Notes under the pieces: model-generated | Seen by the model: the letters and a program-made list of their open reading frames with translations, nothing else | Told to the model about the DNA's origin: nothing | Databases searched by the model: none | NCBI GenBank assembly: GCA_963710205.1 | Contig: CAVPZG010000007.1 | Coordinates: forward strand, 1 to 64,000 | Origin: Pacificimonas sp963710205 | Lineage (GTDB): Bacteria > Pseudomonadota > Alphaproteobacteria > Sphingomonadales > Sphingomonadaceae | Length of the DNA stretch: 64,000 nucleotides | Direction of reading: 5' to 3' | Made by a program: the position numbers and the translations under genes | Shown here: positions 52,301 to 60,721 of the stretch, piece by piece | Layout of the letters: each line of letters opens with the position of its first letter | Position numbering within the stretch: position 1 is the stretch's first letter

Positions 52301-54031
52301 TTATTGTTGCGCCGGCGATGCGGTCCTGGCGGCCTCCTCGGCAATCAGTTCCTTCTTGCTGAGCTTGCCGATCATGGTCTTTGGCAGTTCGGTGCGTATC
52401 TCCAGCGCCGCGGCGCGCTCGTGCTTGCCGACATGGCTGTTGAGAAAGCCGAGGAGGTCGGCTTCGGAAACGGACGCGCCCTCCTCAAGCACCACAAATG
52501 CCTTTGGCCGCTGGCCGAGGCGCAGGTCGTCGATACCGATGACGATGGCCTCCTTCACGGCCTCGTGCGTGTAGAGGATTTTCTCAAGCGCGCTCGGATA
52601 CACGTTGAAGCCGCCGACAAGGATCAGATCCTTCATGCGATCGACGATGAAGACATAGCCGTCCCCGTCGATATAGCCGACGTCGCCCGTTCTCATGCGC
52701 CCATCGACAAAGGTCTCCGCATCGGCATCCGGACGGTTCCAGTAGCCGCGCATGACCTGCGGGCCGGTGAGCGTGATTTCCCCCTTCTCGCCGTCGGGCA
52801 GGATGCGCGCGGGGTCTTCGCGGTCGCAGATGATGATGCAGGTTCCCGGGACCGGCTGGCCGATGCTGCCGGTCTTGCCCTCGCCCATATAGGGATTGCA
52901 ACTGGCGACGCTCGAGGATTCCGTCAGGCCGTAACCCTCGACCAGCCGCGCGCCGGTCTTTTCCATGAAGGCGGCGCGCAGTTCCCTGGGCATGGGCGCG
53001 CCGCCCGATATGCAGATGCGGAGGCTGGTGAGGTCGAAGCTGCCAACATCCGGATGATCCAGGATGGCGCGGAACATGGTCGGGACGCCGGGGAGCGCCG
53101 TTATCTTCATCTCGGAAATGGTCTTCATGGCCGTTTCGAGCTCGAATTTCGGCAGCATCACCATCTCGTCGCCCGCCAGTACGGTGCGGTTGAGAACGCA
53201 GGTATTGGCAAAGACGTGAAAGAGCGGCAGCGCGCCGAGGATGCGATCCTGAAAATCCGCCTCCGGATCGATGGACTGGATCTGCGCGGCATTGATGCTG
53301 ATATTTGCGTGCGTCAGAAGCGCGCCCTTTGGCGTGCCGGTCGTGCCGCCGGTATATTGAATGAGCGCGATGTCCTGTTCGGGATCGATCACGGGCGCGG
53401 AGGTGATTTCGCCATGATCGAACAGCGCGGACCATTTCAGCCGGGTCTTGCCATAGCCGACCTGCGAACGGTCGCGCGATTTCAGGAGGCGGTAGGCAAG
53501 CGATTTCGCGGGTCGCAGCACCTCGGCCAGATTGCCGACGATAAGACGCTTCAGATGCCCGCGCGCCTGCACCTCGGCGATGGTGGGGAAAAGCAGTTTC
53601 AGGTCCAGGCAGACCATCGTTTCGACGCCGGAATCCCTGACCTGGTCCTCAAGTTCCTCAACGGTGTAGAGCGGCGAGAAATTGACGACACTGCCCCCTG
53701 CCCTGAGGATCGCGTAATAGGCGACGACATATTGCGGGCAATTGGGCAGGAAGAGGCCGACATTGACGCCGCGTTTCACGCCGAGGCGGCGGAAGCCCTC
53801 CGCGGCGCGCTCCACCTGCGCGGCGATGTCGGCATAGCTGAACTGGCGGCCAAGGAAATGCAGGAACACGCGGTCGGGATACAGGCTGGCCGTGCGGGCG
53901 AGCATGGCGGGAAGCGACTGGCCCTGCAGCGGCCTGGTCCATGGTTCGGGATGGTCGTAGCGATAGGGCCAGCCGTTCGCGCATTTCTGTGCGCCTGGTT
54001 CTTTTTCAACGCCCTGTTCCGCTGCACTCAT
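52301..54031 (-). CDS. fadD: Long-chain fatty-acid-CoA ligase
   Basis: From ATG 54031 (MSAAEQGVEKEPG) the product has 576 residues, an ANL-superfamily enzyme: P-loop-like YTGGTTGTPKGALLTHANI, the substrate region VEGYGLTESSSVASCNPY, the hinge-proximal MRTGDVGYIDGDGYVFIVDR and the catalytic Lys in LPKTMIGKLSKKEL. It activates long-chain fatty acids to acyl-CoA at the inner membrane. A palindrome-like element covers its start and a second, perfect one lies 170 bp upstream. Confidence 0.94.
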   Translation of the reverse strand: MSAAEQGVEKEPGAQKCANGWPYRYDHPEPWTRPLQGQSLPAMLARTASLYPDRVFLHFLGRQFSYADIAAQVERAAEGFRRLGVKRGVNVGLFLPNCPQYVVAYYAILRAGGSVVNFSPLYTVEELEDQVRDSGVETMVCLDLKLLFPTIAEVQARGHLKRLIVGNLAEVLRPAKSLAYRLLKSRDRSQVGYGKTRLKWSALFDHGEITSAPVIDPEQDIALIQYTGGTTGTPKGALLTHANISINAAQIQSIDPEADFQDRILGALPLFHVFANTCVLNRTVLAGDEMVMLPKFELETAMKTISEMKITALPGVPTMFRAILDHPDVGSFDLTSLRICISGGAPMPRELRAAFMEKTGARLVEGYGLTESSSVASCNPYMGEGKTGSIGQPVPGTCIIICDREDPARILPDGEKGEITLTGPQVMRGYWNRPDADAETFVDGRMRTGDVGYIDGDGYVFIVDRMKDLILVGGFNVYPSALEKILYTHEAVKEAIVIGIDDLRLGQRPKAFVVLEEGASVSEADLLGFLNSHVGKHERAAALEIRTELPKTMIGKLSKKELIAEEAARTASPAQQ

Positions 54032-54143
54032 ACTGGCACTCCCACGCAAGTTACACGAACCAGATCCAACAGCCGTCCCCCGCGGCAGGGCGGGTTCAAG
54101 TCCCGATATCACAACATCAAATATGCCGACGGATGGGGACTGG

Positions 54144-54163
54144 ATTCCGGCCGTCGCCGGAAT
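54144..54163. repeat. REP-like palindrome
   Basis: ATTCCGGCCGTCGCCGGAAT is a perfect 8-bp inverted repeat with a 4-nt loop inside a longer ATTCCGG...GGAATGACGG context. The same type of intergenic palindrome is widespread in GC-rich proteobacteria. It lies between fadD and the MBL gene and may stabilise the message. Confidence 0.55.
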
Positions 54164-54200
54164 GACGGACTTGGCTAGCCTTTGATTTCAACATGAACTT

Positions 54201-54218
54201 ACTGGCACTCGTGCCAGT
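54201..54218. promoter_or_regulatory. Perfect palindrome between MBL and fadD genes
   Basis: ACTGGCACTCGTGCCAGT is an 18-bp perfect palindrome at the end of the MBL gene. The half ACTGGCACTC recurs at the fadD start codon (about 54032-54042) in an imperfect palindrome, as expected of operator copies for one TetR-like or FadR-like factor. No such regulator is encoded nearby. Confidence 0.5.
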
Positions 54219-55306
54219 TATCCAGCGGAAATCCACATATCGGCTGCATTTTCCCGCGTCTCGCGCCGCGCCTTCCCACGCGCCTCCAGCCAGCGGAGGT
54301 GCGCCATCGCCTCGCCGGTGGCGATGCCATATTCTTTCTCGTCGATGCTGCGGTGAAAGAGGATTTCGAAACATTGCAGTGCCGTGCGCCGCTCTGACAG
54401 GAAACGCCGCAGGGCATCCAGTTTCTGCAAATGATCGTCGCGCAGCTGATCGAGGCGCGCATGGAGGCCCGTGAACGGAAAGCCGTGCGCGGGGAGGACA
54501 TGCAGGCTGTCCGGCAGCGCGCGGAGTTTCTCGATGCTCGCCAGCCAGTCGCCCAAGGGGTCGGCCATTGGCTCGGTCATGTGGACGGAGACGTTGGAGG
54601 TGATGCGCGGCAGCACCTGATCGCCGGAAATCATCAGTCCGCCCGCATCGTCGACAAGACAGGCATGTTCAGGCGTGTGGCCGCTGCCGGTGACGACGCG
54701 CCAGTCGCGGTTCCCGACCGTTACGATGCCGCCGTCGCGCATGCGTTCATAGGTGACGGGGAAATGCGGCACGGCGCGGGCGAAGCGGCCCCAGCCCGCC
54801 TGCCGGAATTCCTCCAGCGCGTCGGCGGGCCAGCCCGCCTTCTCATAGAAGCGCACCGCCTCCGCTGGCGGTTCGTCGCGGACGTCACCGGTCAGCATCC
54901 GCGCCATCAGATATTCCGACATGGTCATGACGAGCGTGGCGCCCGTTTTCTGAACCAGCCAGCCCGCATTGCCGATATGGTCGGGGTGATAATGCGTGCA
55001 GATGACGCGCCCGACCGGCTTTTCCCGCGTGAGTTCATCAAGGACTGTGCGCCACACGTCCCGGCATGAAGGCGCGGGAATGGAGGTATCGACAATGACA
55101 TGATGGTCGCCGCCGTCGAGCACCCAGAGATTGATATGGTCCAGACTGAACGGCATGGGCATCCTGAGCCAGCGGACACCGGGCGCGATTTCGTGCAGAG
55201 CGCCGGGTTCGGGGTGCCAGCGGCCGAGCGGATAGGTCAGGCCGCGCCTCTCCTCAGAAACAGGCGTTTCCAAGGTGGGCGACTGGGTCAGGGACTGGTC
55301 GGACAT
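54218..55306 (-). CDS. MBL-fold metallo-hydrolase
   Basis: From ATG 55306 (MSDQSLTQSPTLETP) the product has 362 residues. The metallo-beta-lactamase motif THYHPDHIGNAGWLV gives His-x-His-x-Asp-His; further metal ligands fit VVTGSGHTPEHACLVD and MISGDQVLP, and LPAHGFPFTG. The C-terminal part is helical with FHRSIDEKEYGIATGEAMAH, as in the group with a winged-helix BLACT domain (LACTB2-like). The substrate is unknown; its position next to fadD suggests a thioester or a lipid-related ester, which is only inference. Confidence 0.88.
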   Translation of the reverse strand: MSDQSLTQSPTLETPVSEERRGLTYPLGRWHPEPGALHEIAPGVRWLRMPMPFSLDHINLWVLDGGDHHVIVDTSIPAPSCRDVWRTVLDELTREKPVGRVICTHYHPDHIGNAGWLVQKTGATLVMTMSEYLMARMLTGDVRDEPPAEAVRFYEKAGWPADALEEFRQAGWGRFARAVPHFPVTYERMRDGGIVTVGNRDWRVVTGSGHTPEHACLVDDAGGLMISGDQVLPRITSNVSVHMTEPMADPLGDWLASIEKLRALPDSLHVLPAHGFPFTGLHARLDQLRDDHLQKLDALRRFLSERRTALQCFEILFHRSIDEKEYGIATGEAMAHLRWLEARGKARRETRENAADMWISAG

Positions 55307-55519
55307 AATGACGGTTTGGCGGGTTTGGCCGGTGGGTGCGCCTATCTGTTGTGGGCGGAGAGACTCCTGAATGAGCGCAACCGCCACAGACCGTCTTTCA
55401 TGGATCGATCGTTCGGACGGCTGGACTTTCTTCCGGACGCATTCGGTCGCTGTTCTCGGCTAGGCGCTGCTGGCGCTGATGGTCACTTTCCGCCGGTGCG
55501 GGTTGTCGGGGCCTCCGGG

Positions 55520-56446
55520 TCATGCTGCCGCTGCCTCGATATTCGTATCGACAAAGGATATCGTCAGATCCCTAGCGCGGCGCGTATCGACAACCTGGGG
55601 AATGAACGTCCGATCAGCCGCGCTGAGATATTTCTCCAGAAAGTCGAGGATGGCGCTGTCCTCATTCGCGTCGAACTTTCTTGCGAAAAGGTCTCTTCCG
55701 CTGACGAGGGACTCACTGTCGGCGATGCCGAAATTGCGGGGCCTCAGCTTCACCTCGCCATCCGGAATCCAGTCGATCGTTCTCAGATCGTCGTTCATCA
55801 TTTCCCCATGTTCGCCAATGTTCATCATGACCGTCTGGAAAAAGGATTCGTCCGGTATGAAGCTGGTCCGGTAGAATTTCCGATAGCGAGAGACGCGCGG
55901 GTCACTGGTAACGAATTCACAGAACGCACGGTCGACGACCTTCCACTGCGTACCGATCCACGGCGAAACGCCCTTCAAAAAGCGGCGGGGAATACCGGTT
56001 CTGAAAATCCGGCCAAACGCCTCGATAAACCGATATCTGATCCGGTTGAGCGTTTCCGGACGTTTGGTGCTCTGGTCAACGGCGCGAATAAATTGCCTGC
56101 CGGGATTCGCGTCCAGAAATGTCCTGATCTGTGTCTGCGTTTTCAGGGGAAAATCCTGCCCGCTCAGATTGATGAAATGGGTCCATCGCGAATTCATGGC
56201 CAGCAGGCGCTTCATCCCCCGCACCTCGGCATCAACGAGACTGAACCCTCCCCACAAGGCGCTTTGCGCCGGCAGGATTTCCGTATCCTGATATGGCTGA
56301 AGGAACATGGCAATATCGCGGGCGAGGCTCGCACCCGATGTCTTGTCGATGTGGATGAGGTACTGGTTCCCTGGCTGATATATCGCGCGAAACATGCGCT
56401 TAAACTGCTCGGGATAGCGGTGAACGAGGATGAAATAAGCGATCAT
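55520..56446 (-). CDS. GT14-type beta-1,6-N-acetylglucosaminyltransferase-like protein
   Basis: 308 residues resembling the core-2/I-branching enzyme family (GT14): MIAYFILVHRYPEQFKRM, YLIHIDKTSG, RWTHFINLSGQDFPL, and FIPDESFFQTVMMN with the family's Asp-Glu. It should transfer a sugar in surface-polysaccharide or lipooligosaccharide synthesis in the cytoplasm. It stands alone on the minus strand; no other glycan genes are adjacent. The donor and acceptor are not readable from the sequence. Confidence 0.88.
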   Translation of the reverse strand: MIAYFILVHRYPEQFKRMFRAIYQPGNQYLIHIDKTSGASLARDIAMFLQPYQDTEILPAQSALWGGFSLVDAEVRGMKRLLAMNSRWTHFINLSGQDFPLKTQTQIRTFLDANPGRQFIRAVDQSTKRPETLNRIRYRFIEAFGRIFRTGIPRRFLKGVSPWIGTQWKVVDRAFCEFVTSDPRVSRYRKFYRTSFIPDESFFQTVMMNIGEHGEMMNDDLRTIDWIPDGEVKLRPRNFGIADSESLVSGRDLFARKFDANEDSAILDFLEKYLSAADRTFIPQVVDTRRARDLTISFVDTNIEAAAA

Positions 56447-56608
56447 GCAGGATGCTCCGGTCGCAGCCTGCCCTCCCGGGCGGGTGTGCGTAGTGAACCC
56501 GCCTCAGGTCCGCCATCGACACATCGCTGGAAGGAGACACCGCGTCTGGGAAAACCGTCGCGGTATCTGCAATATGGGTTGCCCGCGCTGGAATGTTAGG
56601 GCCGCGTG

Positions 56609-57700
56609 TCAGGCCGACCCCATATTGCTCCGGTACACATCCCGCAGCGTGTCCAGCGGTTCGAGCTTCCCCGCCTTTTCCGTGTGCCAAAAGGTCCAGC
56701 CGTTGCAGCTGGGGGCGTTTTGCACCCTTGCGCCCATTTTGTGGATGGACCCCGCGTCCTTACCCAGGCTGAGCGAGCCGTCGGCCCTGACCTTCGCCTT
56801 CCAGCGGCGGCGGGGGTCTGTGAGCATTGTGCCGGGGCGGATCATGCCGGTTTCCACGAGCGCGCCGAAGGGGACCTTTGGCTGGGCGCGGCGGCCTTGC
56901 ACGACCTGCAACGCCTCTTCAGGCGCGGGTTCGACGGCGGCGATGCGGGCTTTGGCGACGTCGATATAGGCCTGTTCGCGCTCGATGCCGATAAAGTCTC
57001 GCCCGAGGCGGCGCGCGACCGCGCCGGTCGTGCCGGATCCGCAGAACGGATCGAGGACGACCGAACCCGGCGCGCTCGTCGCGGCCAGGATGCGGTGGAG
57101 CAATGCCTCGGGCTTCTGCGTGGGGTGGGCCTTGTGACCGCCCACTTTGACGCGTTCCCCCCCGTTGCAGATCGGAATCAGCCAGTCGGACCGCATCTGC
57201 AGGTCGTCGTTCATGGCCTTCATGGCGTGATAGTTGAAGGTGTAGCGCGCCTTGTCGGACTTCGCGCACCAGAGCAGGGTTTCATGCGCGTTCGTAAAGC
57301 GCGTTCCCTTGAAATTCGGCATCGGATTGGATTTGCGCCAGACGATGTCGTTGAGGATCCAGAAGCCCGCATCCTGAACCGCCGCGCCGACGCGGTAGAT
57401 GTTGTGATAGCTGCCGATGACCCAGAAGCCGCCATCATCCTTCAGCACACGCTTCGCCTCGGCCAGCCATAACCGCGTGAATTTGTCGTAGGCGGCGAAG
57501 CTGTCGAACTGGTCCCAGGCATCATCGACGGCATCGACCGTGCCGCCCTCCGGACGCAGAAGATCGCCGTTCAGTTGCAGGTTATAGGGCGGATCCGCGA
57601 AGATCAGGTCGACACTGCGCGCGGGCAGTTTCGCCATCTCCTCTATGCAGTCGCCCTTGATAATGCGGCTGCCGATCGCGCTGGTCGCTGGTTTCGTCAT
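56609..57700 (-). CDS. ccrM: Cell-cycle DNA adenine methyltransferase (GANTC)
   Basis: From ATG 57700 (MTKPATSAIGSRI, with GGGGTGAG upstream) the product has 363 residues. It is a beta-class adenine methyltransferase: DPPYNLQL (catalytic) precedes DPFCGSGTTGAVARR (AdoMet site). The extra C-terminal domain of about 80 residues (PFGALVETGMIRPGTMLTD to MGARVQNAPSCNGWTFWH) is diagnostic of CcrM, which methylates GANTC and links gene expression to replication in alphaproteobacteria. rnhB lies immediately upstream, as in relatives. The upstream region is full of GANTC sites, consistent with self-regulation. Confidence 0.95.
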   Translation of the reverse strand: MTKPATSAIGSRIIKGDCIEEMAKLPARSVDLIFADPPYNLQLNGDLLRPEGGTVDAVDDAWDQFDSFAAYDKFTRLWLAEAKRVLKDDGGFWVIGSYHNIYRVGAAVQDAGFWILNDIVWRKSNPMPNFKGTRFTNAHETLLWCAKSDKARYTFNYHAMKAMNDDLQMRSDWLIPICNGGERVKVGGHKAHPTQKPEALLHRILAATSAPGSVVLDPFCGSGTTGAVARRLGRDFIGIEREQAYIDVAKARIAAVEPAPEEALQVVQGRRAQPKVPFGALVETGMIRPGTMLTDPRRRWKAKVRADGSLSLGKDAGSIHKMGARVQNAPSCNGWTFWHTEKAGKLEPLDTLRDVYRSNMGSA

Positions 57701-57740
57701 CGTCTCACCCCTGTTCGTCAGCGGCGAACCTGCGGGCACC

Positions 57741-57885
57741 GACTCGTTCAGGTCAAGTGAATGGAATCAACATGTTGGAATGAGTCTCTGTATCACGATA
57801 GGAACAAAAGGGAGTCGAAACCCATAAATTGAGTCCGGTCTGAGCGCAGGGTCACAAGATATTGAGGGTGTTGCCGAAAAGACTC
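57741..57885. promoter_or_regulatory. Cluster of six GANTC sites before ccrM
   Basis: GANTC sites occur at 57741 (GACTC), 57764 (GAATC), 57782, 57812 and 57831 (GAGTC) and 57881 (GACTC, overlapping the rnhB stop): six in 145 bp, where about one per 256 bp would be expected by chance. The Caulobacter ccrM promoter is controlled by methylation at GANTC, so this is a likely methylation switch. Confidence 0.75.
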
Positions 57886-58489
57886 ACAAGCCGCTGTTTC
57901 TTGCATGGGCGGCGCGCACAGGCGCGAAACTATGCCGATGGTGCGGCGTGGGGCCGAGTTCGGCGAGCGCCGCCAGATGCCGCGCGCTGCCATAGCCCTG
58001 GTTGGTTTCCCAGCCATAGCCTGGATGGGCCCTGGCGAGCGCCTGCATCTCTCGGTCGCGCGTGACCTTTGCGATGATGGAGGCGGCGGCGATCGAGAGG
58101 CATTTCGCGTCGCCCTTCACGATGGTGCGGCTGGGCCGCGCCCAGCGCGGGGCGCGGTTGCCGTCGATCAGGACCATGGCGGGCGTCACCGGCAGGTCGG
58201 CGACGGCACGCTCCATGGCCAGCATGGTCGCCCAGAGGATGTTGATCTCGTCGATTTCCGCAACGTCGGCCCGGCCGATGCCGATCTGCGCGGAGATTTC
58301 AATCTGCCCGTAGAGCCGTTCGCGCCGCGCGGGGCTGAGCTGTTTGGAATCGTTCAGGCCGGGGGGAATATGGTCGGGGTCGAGGATGACCGCGGCGGCG
58401 ATGACCGGACCGGCGAGCGGCCCCCTGCCCGCCTCGTCCACGCCGCAGACGGGCTGCGGCGCGGCACGCTCCAAGTCATAATCCGGCAT
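57884..58489 (-). CDS. rnhB: Ribonuclease HII
   Basis: 201 residues. Catalytic acidic residues sit in CGVDEAGRGPLAGPV (Asp-Glu) and MVLIDGNRAP, and KGDAKCLSIAAASIIAKVTR is the family signature; NQGYGSARHLAAL follows. It removes ribonucleotides and RNA from DNA. Its ATG overlaps the thiD stop by one base (TGATG) and ccrM follows, so glmM-thiD-rnhB form an operon that may continue into ccrM. Confidence 0.95.
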   Translation of the reverse strand: MPDYDLERAAPQPVCGVDEAGRGPLAGPVIAAAVILDPDHIPPGLNDSKQLSPARRERLYGQIEISAQIGIGRADVAEIDEINILWATMLAMERAVADLPVTPAMVLIDGNRAPRWARPSRTIVKGDAKCLSIAAASIIAKVTRDREMQALARAHPGYGWETNQGYGSARHLAALAELGPTPHHRHSFAPVRAAHARNSGL

Positions 58490-59289
58490 CAGTCGGTGAG
58501 CGGCCAGCCATGCGCCAGCGGTCCGTGGCCGCTGCCCAGTGCGGGCGCTTCGGCGATGGCGCGGCGGACATAGGCGCAGGCGGTTCGGAAGGCGGTTTCC
58601 AGATCCTGTCCCTGCGCCAGATGGCTAGCGAGGGCGGACGCGAGGCTGCAGCCCGTGCCGTGCGTGTTTTCCGTGTCGATGCGCTGGTCCTCGACACGGG
58701 CAATCTCCCCGTCGGCCGACACGAGAATATCCGTCAACATGTCGGACAGGAGATGCCCGCCTTTCGCAAGAACGGTGATGTCATGGTCGCGCGCCAGCCG
58801 CGTCGCCGCCGCGACCATGCCCTCGGTATCGTCAATCTCTTCGCCCACAAGGAGCGCAAGTTCGGGGATGTTCGGCGTCAGGACGGTCGCGGCGGGCAGC
58901 GCATAGCGCCTGAGCGCGCCGAGCGCATCGTCGCCAACAAGCCGGTCGCCGCTGGTCGCCACCATGACCGGATCGACGACGATGGGCACATCAAGGTCGG
59001 CGATGGCGGCGAAGACGGCGCGGATCATGCGGGCCTTGCCGAGCATTCCGGTCTTGATGGCGTCGACGCCGATATCGTCCACGCAGGACGCGATCTGTGC
59101 CTTCACACTGGCGGGCGATAGCGCATCGATGCGCTGGACGCCGAGCGTGTTCTGCGCGGTGACGGCGGTGATCGCGGTCATGGCATAGCCGCCGGTCATG
59201 GTGATGGACTTTATATCCGCCTGTATGCCCGCGCCGCCAGACGAGTCCGAGCCTGCGATGGCGAGGATGCGGGGCGGCTGGTGCGTCAC
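58489..59289 (-). CDS. thiD: Hydroxymethylpyrimidine/phosphomethylpyrimidine kinase
   Basis: 266 residues of the ribokinase-like fold: ILAIAGSDSSGGAGIQADIK at the N-terminus, TVLTPNIPELALLVGEEIDD in the middle, and the catalytic/anion-hole region THGTGCSLASALASHLAQGQ. It phosphorylates HMP and HMP-P for thiamine synthesis. It overlaps glmM by 4 nt and rnhB by 1 nt. No other thiamine genes are in the window. Confidence 0.95.
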   Translation of the reverse strand: MTHQPPRILAIAGSDSSGGAGIQADIKSITMTGGYAMTAITAVTAQNTLGVQRIDALSPASVKAQIASCVDDIGVDAIKTGMLGKARMIRAVFAAIADLDVPIVVDPVMVATSGDRLVGDDALGALRRYALPAATVLTPNIPELALLVGEEIDDTEGMVAAATRLARDHDITVLAKGGHLLSDMLTDILVSADGEIARVEDQRIDTENTHGTGCSLASALASHLAQGQDLETAFRTACAYVRRAIAEAPALGSGHGPLAHGWPLTD

Positions 59290-60623
59290 GCGGCTTTCGC
59301 GACGGCTTCGCAGATGTTGTCGACCAGATGTTCAACGAGGACGGGGTCGTCGCCCTCCGCCATGACGCGGATGAGCGGCTCCGTACCCGATTTGCGGATG
59401 AGCACGCGGCCGGTGTTGCCAAGGCGCCTTTCCGCATCGGCGATGGCGCGCTGCACATTGTCCTGTTCCAGCGGCGCGCCGCCCTTGAAGCGGACATTCT
59501 TGAGGAGCTGCGGCAGCGGTTCGAACACGTCGAGCAGTTCGGAGGCGGGCTTTCCGCTTTCCACCAGGCAGGCGAGAATCTGCAGCGCGGCGACAAGGCC
59601 GTCGCCGGTCGTCGCATAATCGGACATGATCAGGTGGCCGGACTGTTCGCCGCCGACATTATAGCCCTTGGCGCGCATGGTTTCGAGGACATAGCGGTCG
59701 CCGACCTTCGTCCGTTCCAGCTTCAGTTTCAGGCCCTCAAGATAGCGTTCCAGGCCAAGGTTCGACATGACCGTCGCCACCAGCCCGCCGCCGCGCAGGC
59801 GGTCGTTGGCGGCCCAGTTGGTCGTGATGAGAGCCATGAGCTGGTCACCGTCGATGATGCGGCCCTTCTCGTCGACGACGATCAGCCGGTCGGCATCGCC
59901 GTCGAGCGCAATGCCGATATCGGCATTGGTGTCCTTCACCATGTCCTGCAGCATTTTCGGGGCGGTCGAGCCGACCTTCGCATTGATGTTGAATCCGTCG
60001 GGAGACGTGCCGATGGCAGTCACGTCCGCGCCAAGTTCCCAGAGGGCGGACGGGGCAACGGTGTAGGATGCGCCATTGGCACAATCGAGAACGATATTGA
60101 GACCGTCGAGGCGCAGATGTTCCGGAAAGGTCATCTTGGCATCGTGGATATACCGCCCGCGCGCATCCTCGATCTTGCGGGCGCGGCCGATTTCTTCCGG
60201 ACGTGCGAGCTGCGGCTCCTTCGTCAGCAGCATCTCGATTTCAGCCTCGTCCTCGTCGGACAGCTTGTAGCCGTCGGGACCGAACAGCTTGATCCCGTTG
60301 TCGTGAAAGGGGTTGTGGCTGGCGGAAATCATGACGCCGAGGTCGGCGCGCATGGAGCGGGTCAGCATGGCGACGGCGGGCGTCGGTAGCGGACCGACCA
60401 TGACGACGTCCATGCCGACGCTGGTGAAACCCGCGATCAGGGCCGATTCCATCATATAGCCGCTGAGGCGCGTATCCTTGCCGATAACGACGCGATGCTT
60501 GTGGTCGCCGCGCAGGAACTTCGCGCCCGCGGCCTGTCCCACGCGCATGGCGATTTCCGCCGTCATCGGCGCGACATTGGTAAGCCCCCTGATTCCGTCG
60601 GTGCCGAAATATGAGCGCGTCAT
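59286..60623 (-). CDS. glmM: Phosphoglucosamine mutase
   Basis: 445 residues. Motifs: YFGTDGIRG near the N-terminus, the phosphoserine loop ISASHNPFHDNGIKLFG with Ser102, the metal-binding DGDADRLIVVD, the sugar-binding GGEQSGHLI and the phosphate-binding RKSGTEPLIRVM. It converts glucosamine-6-phosphate to glucosamine-1-phosphate for peptidoglycan and lipid A. First gene of the glmM-thiD-rnhB unit. Confidence 0.96.
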   Translation of the reverse strand: MTRSYFGTDGIRGLTNVAPMTAEIAMRVGQAAGAKFLRGDHKHRVVIGKDTRLSGYMMESALIAGFTSVGMDVVMVGPLPTPAVAMLTRSMRADLGVMISASHNPFHDNGIKLFGPDGYKLSDEDEAEIEMLLTKEPQLARPEEIGRARKIEDARGRYIHDAKMTFPEHLRLDGLNIVLDCANGASYTVAPSALWELGADVTAIGTSPDGFNINAKVGSTAPKMLQDMVKDTNADIGIALDGDADRLIVVDEKGRIIDGDQLMALITTNWAANDRLRGGGLVATVMSNLGLERYLEGLKLKLERTKVGDRYVLETMRAKGYNVGGEQSGHLIMSDYATTGDGLVAALQILACLVESGKPASELLDVFEPLPQLLKNVRFKGGAPLEQDNVQRAIADAERRLGNTGRVLIRKSGTEPLIRVMAEGDDPVLVEHLVDNICEAVAKAA

Positions 60624-60721
60624 CTGCTATTCCCCTTGGCCGTCATTCGCGCCCGTGCTTATGCGGGGCAGCTTTACGCCTGCCTTAACGGTGGGAGCAA
60701 GATTTTTGAGGGGATGTCGGC

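Noticed and set aside
54029..54050. Sigma-54 promoter (TGGCAC ... GC) near the fadD start
   Set aside because: The spacing between the two elements is off by one and it faces away from fadD; the palindrome explanation fits better.
54075..54110. tRNA T-arm-like sequence GGTTCAAGTCCC
   Set aside because: No matching acceptor stem, D arm or anticodon arm could be found around it.
52304..54178. Long plus-strand open frame opposite fadD
   Set aside because: It is the antisense of a well-conserved gene; the translated product is His/Arg/Asp-rich and unlike any protein family, as expected for GC-rich shadow frames.
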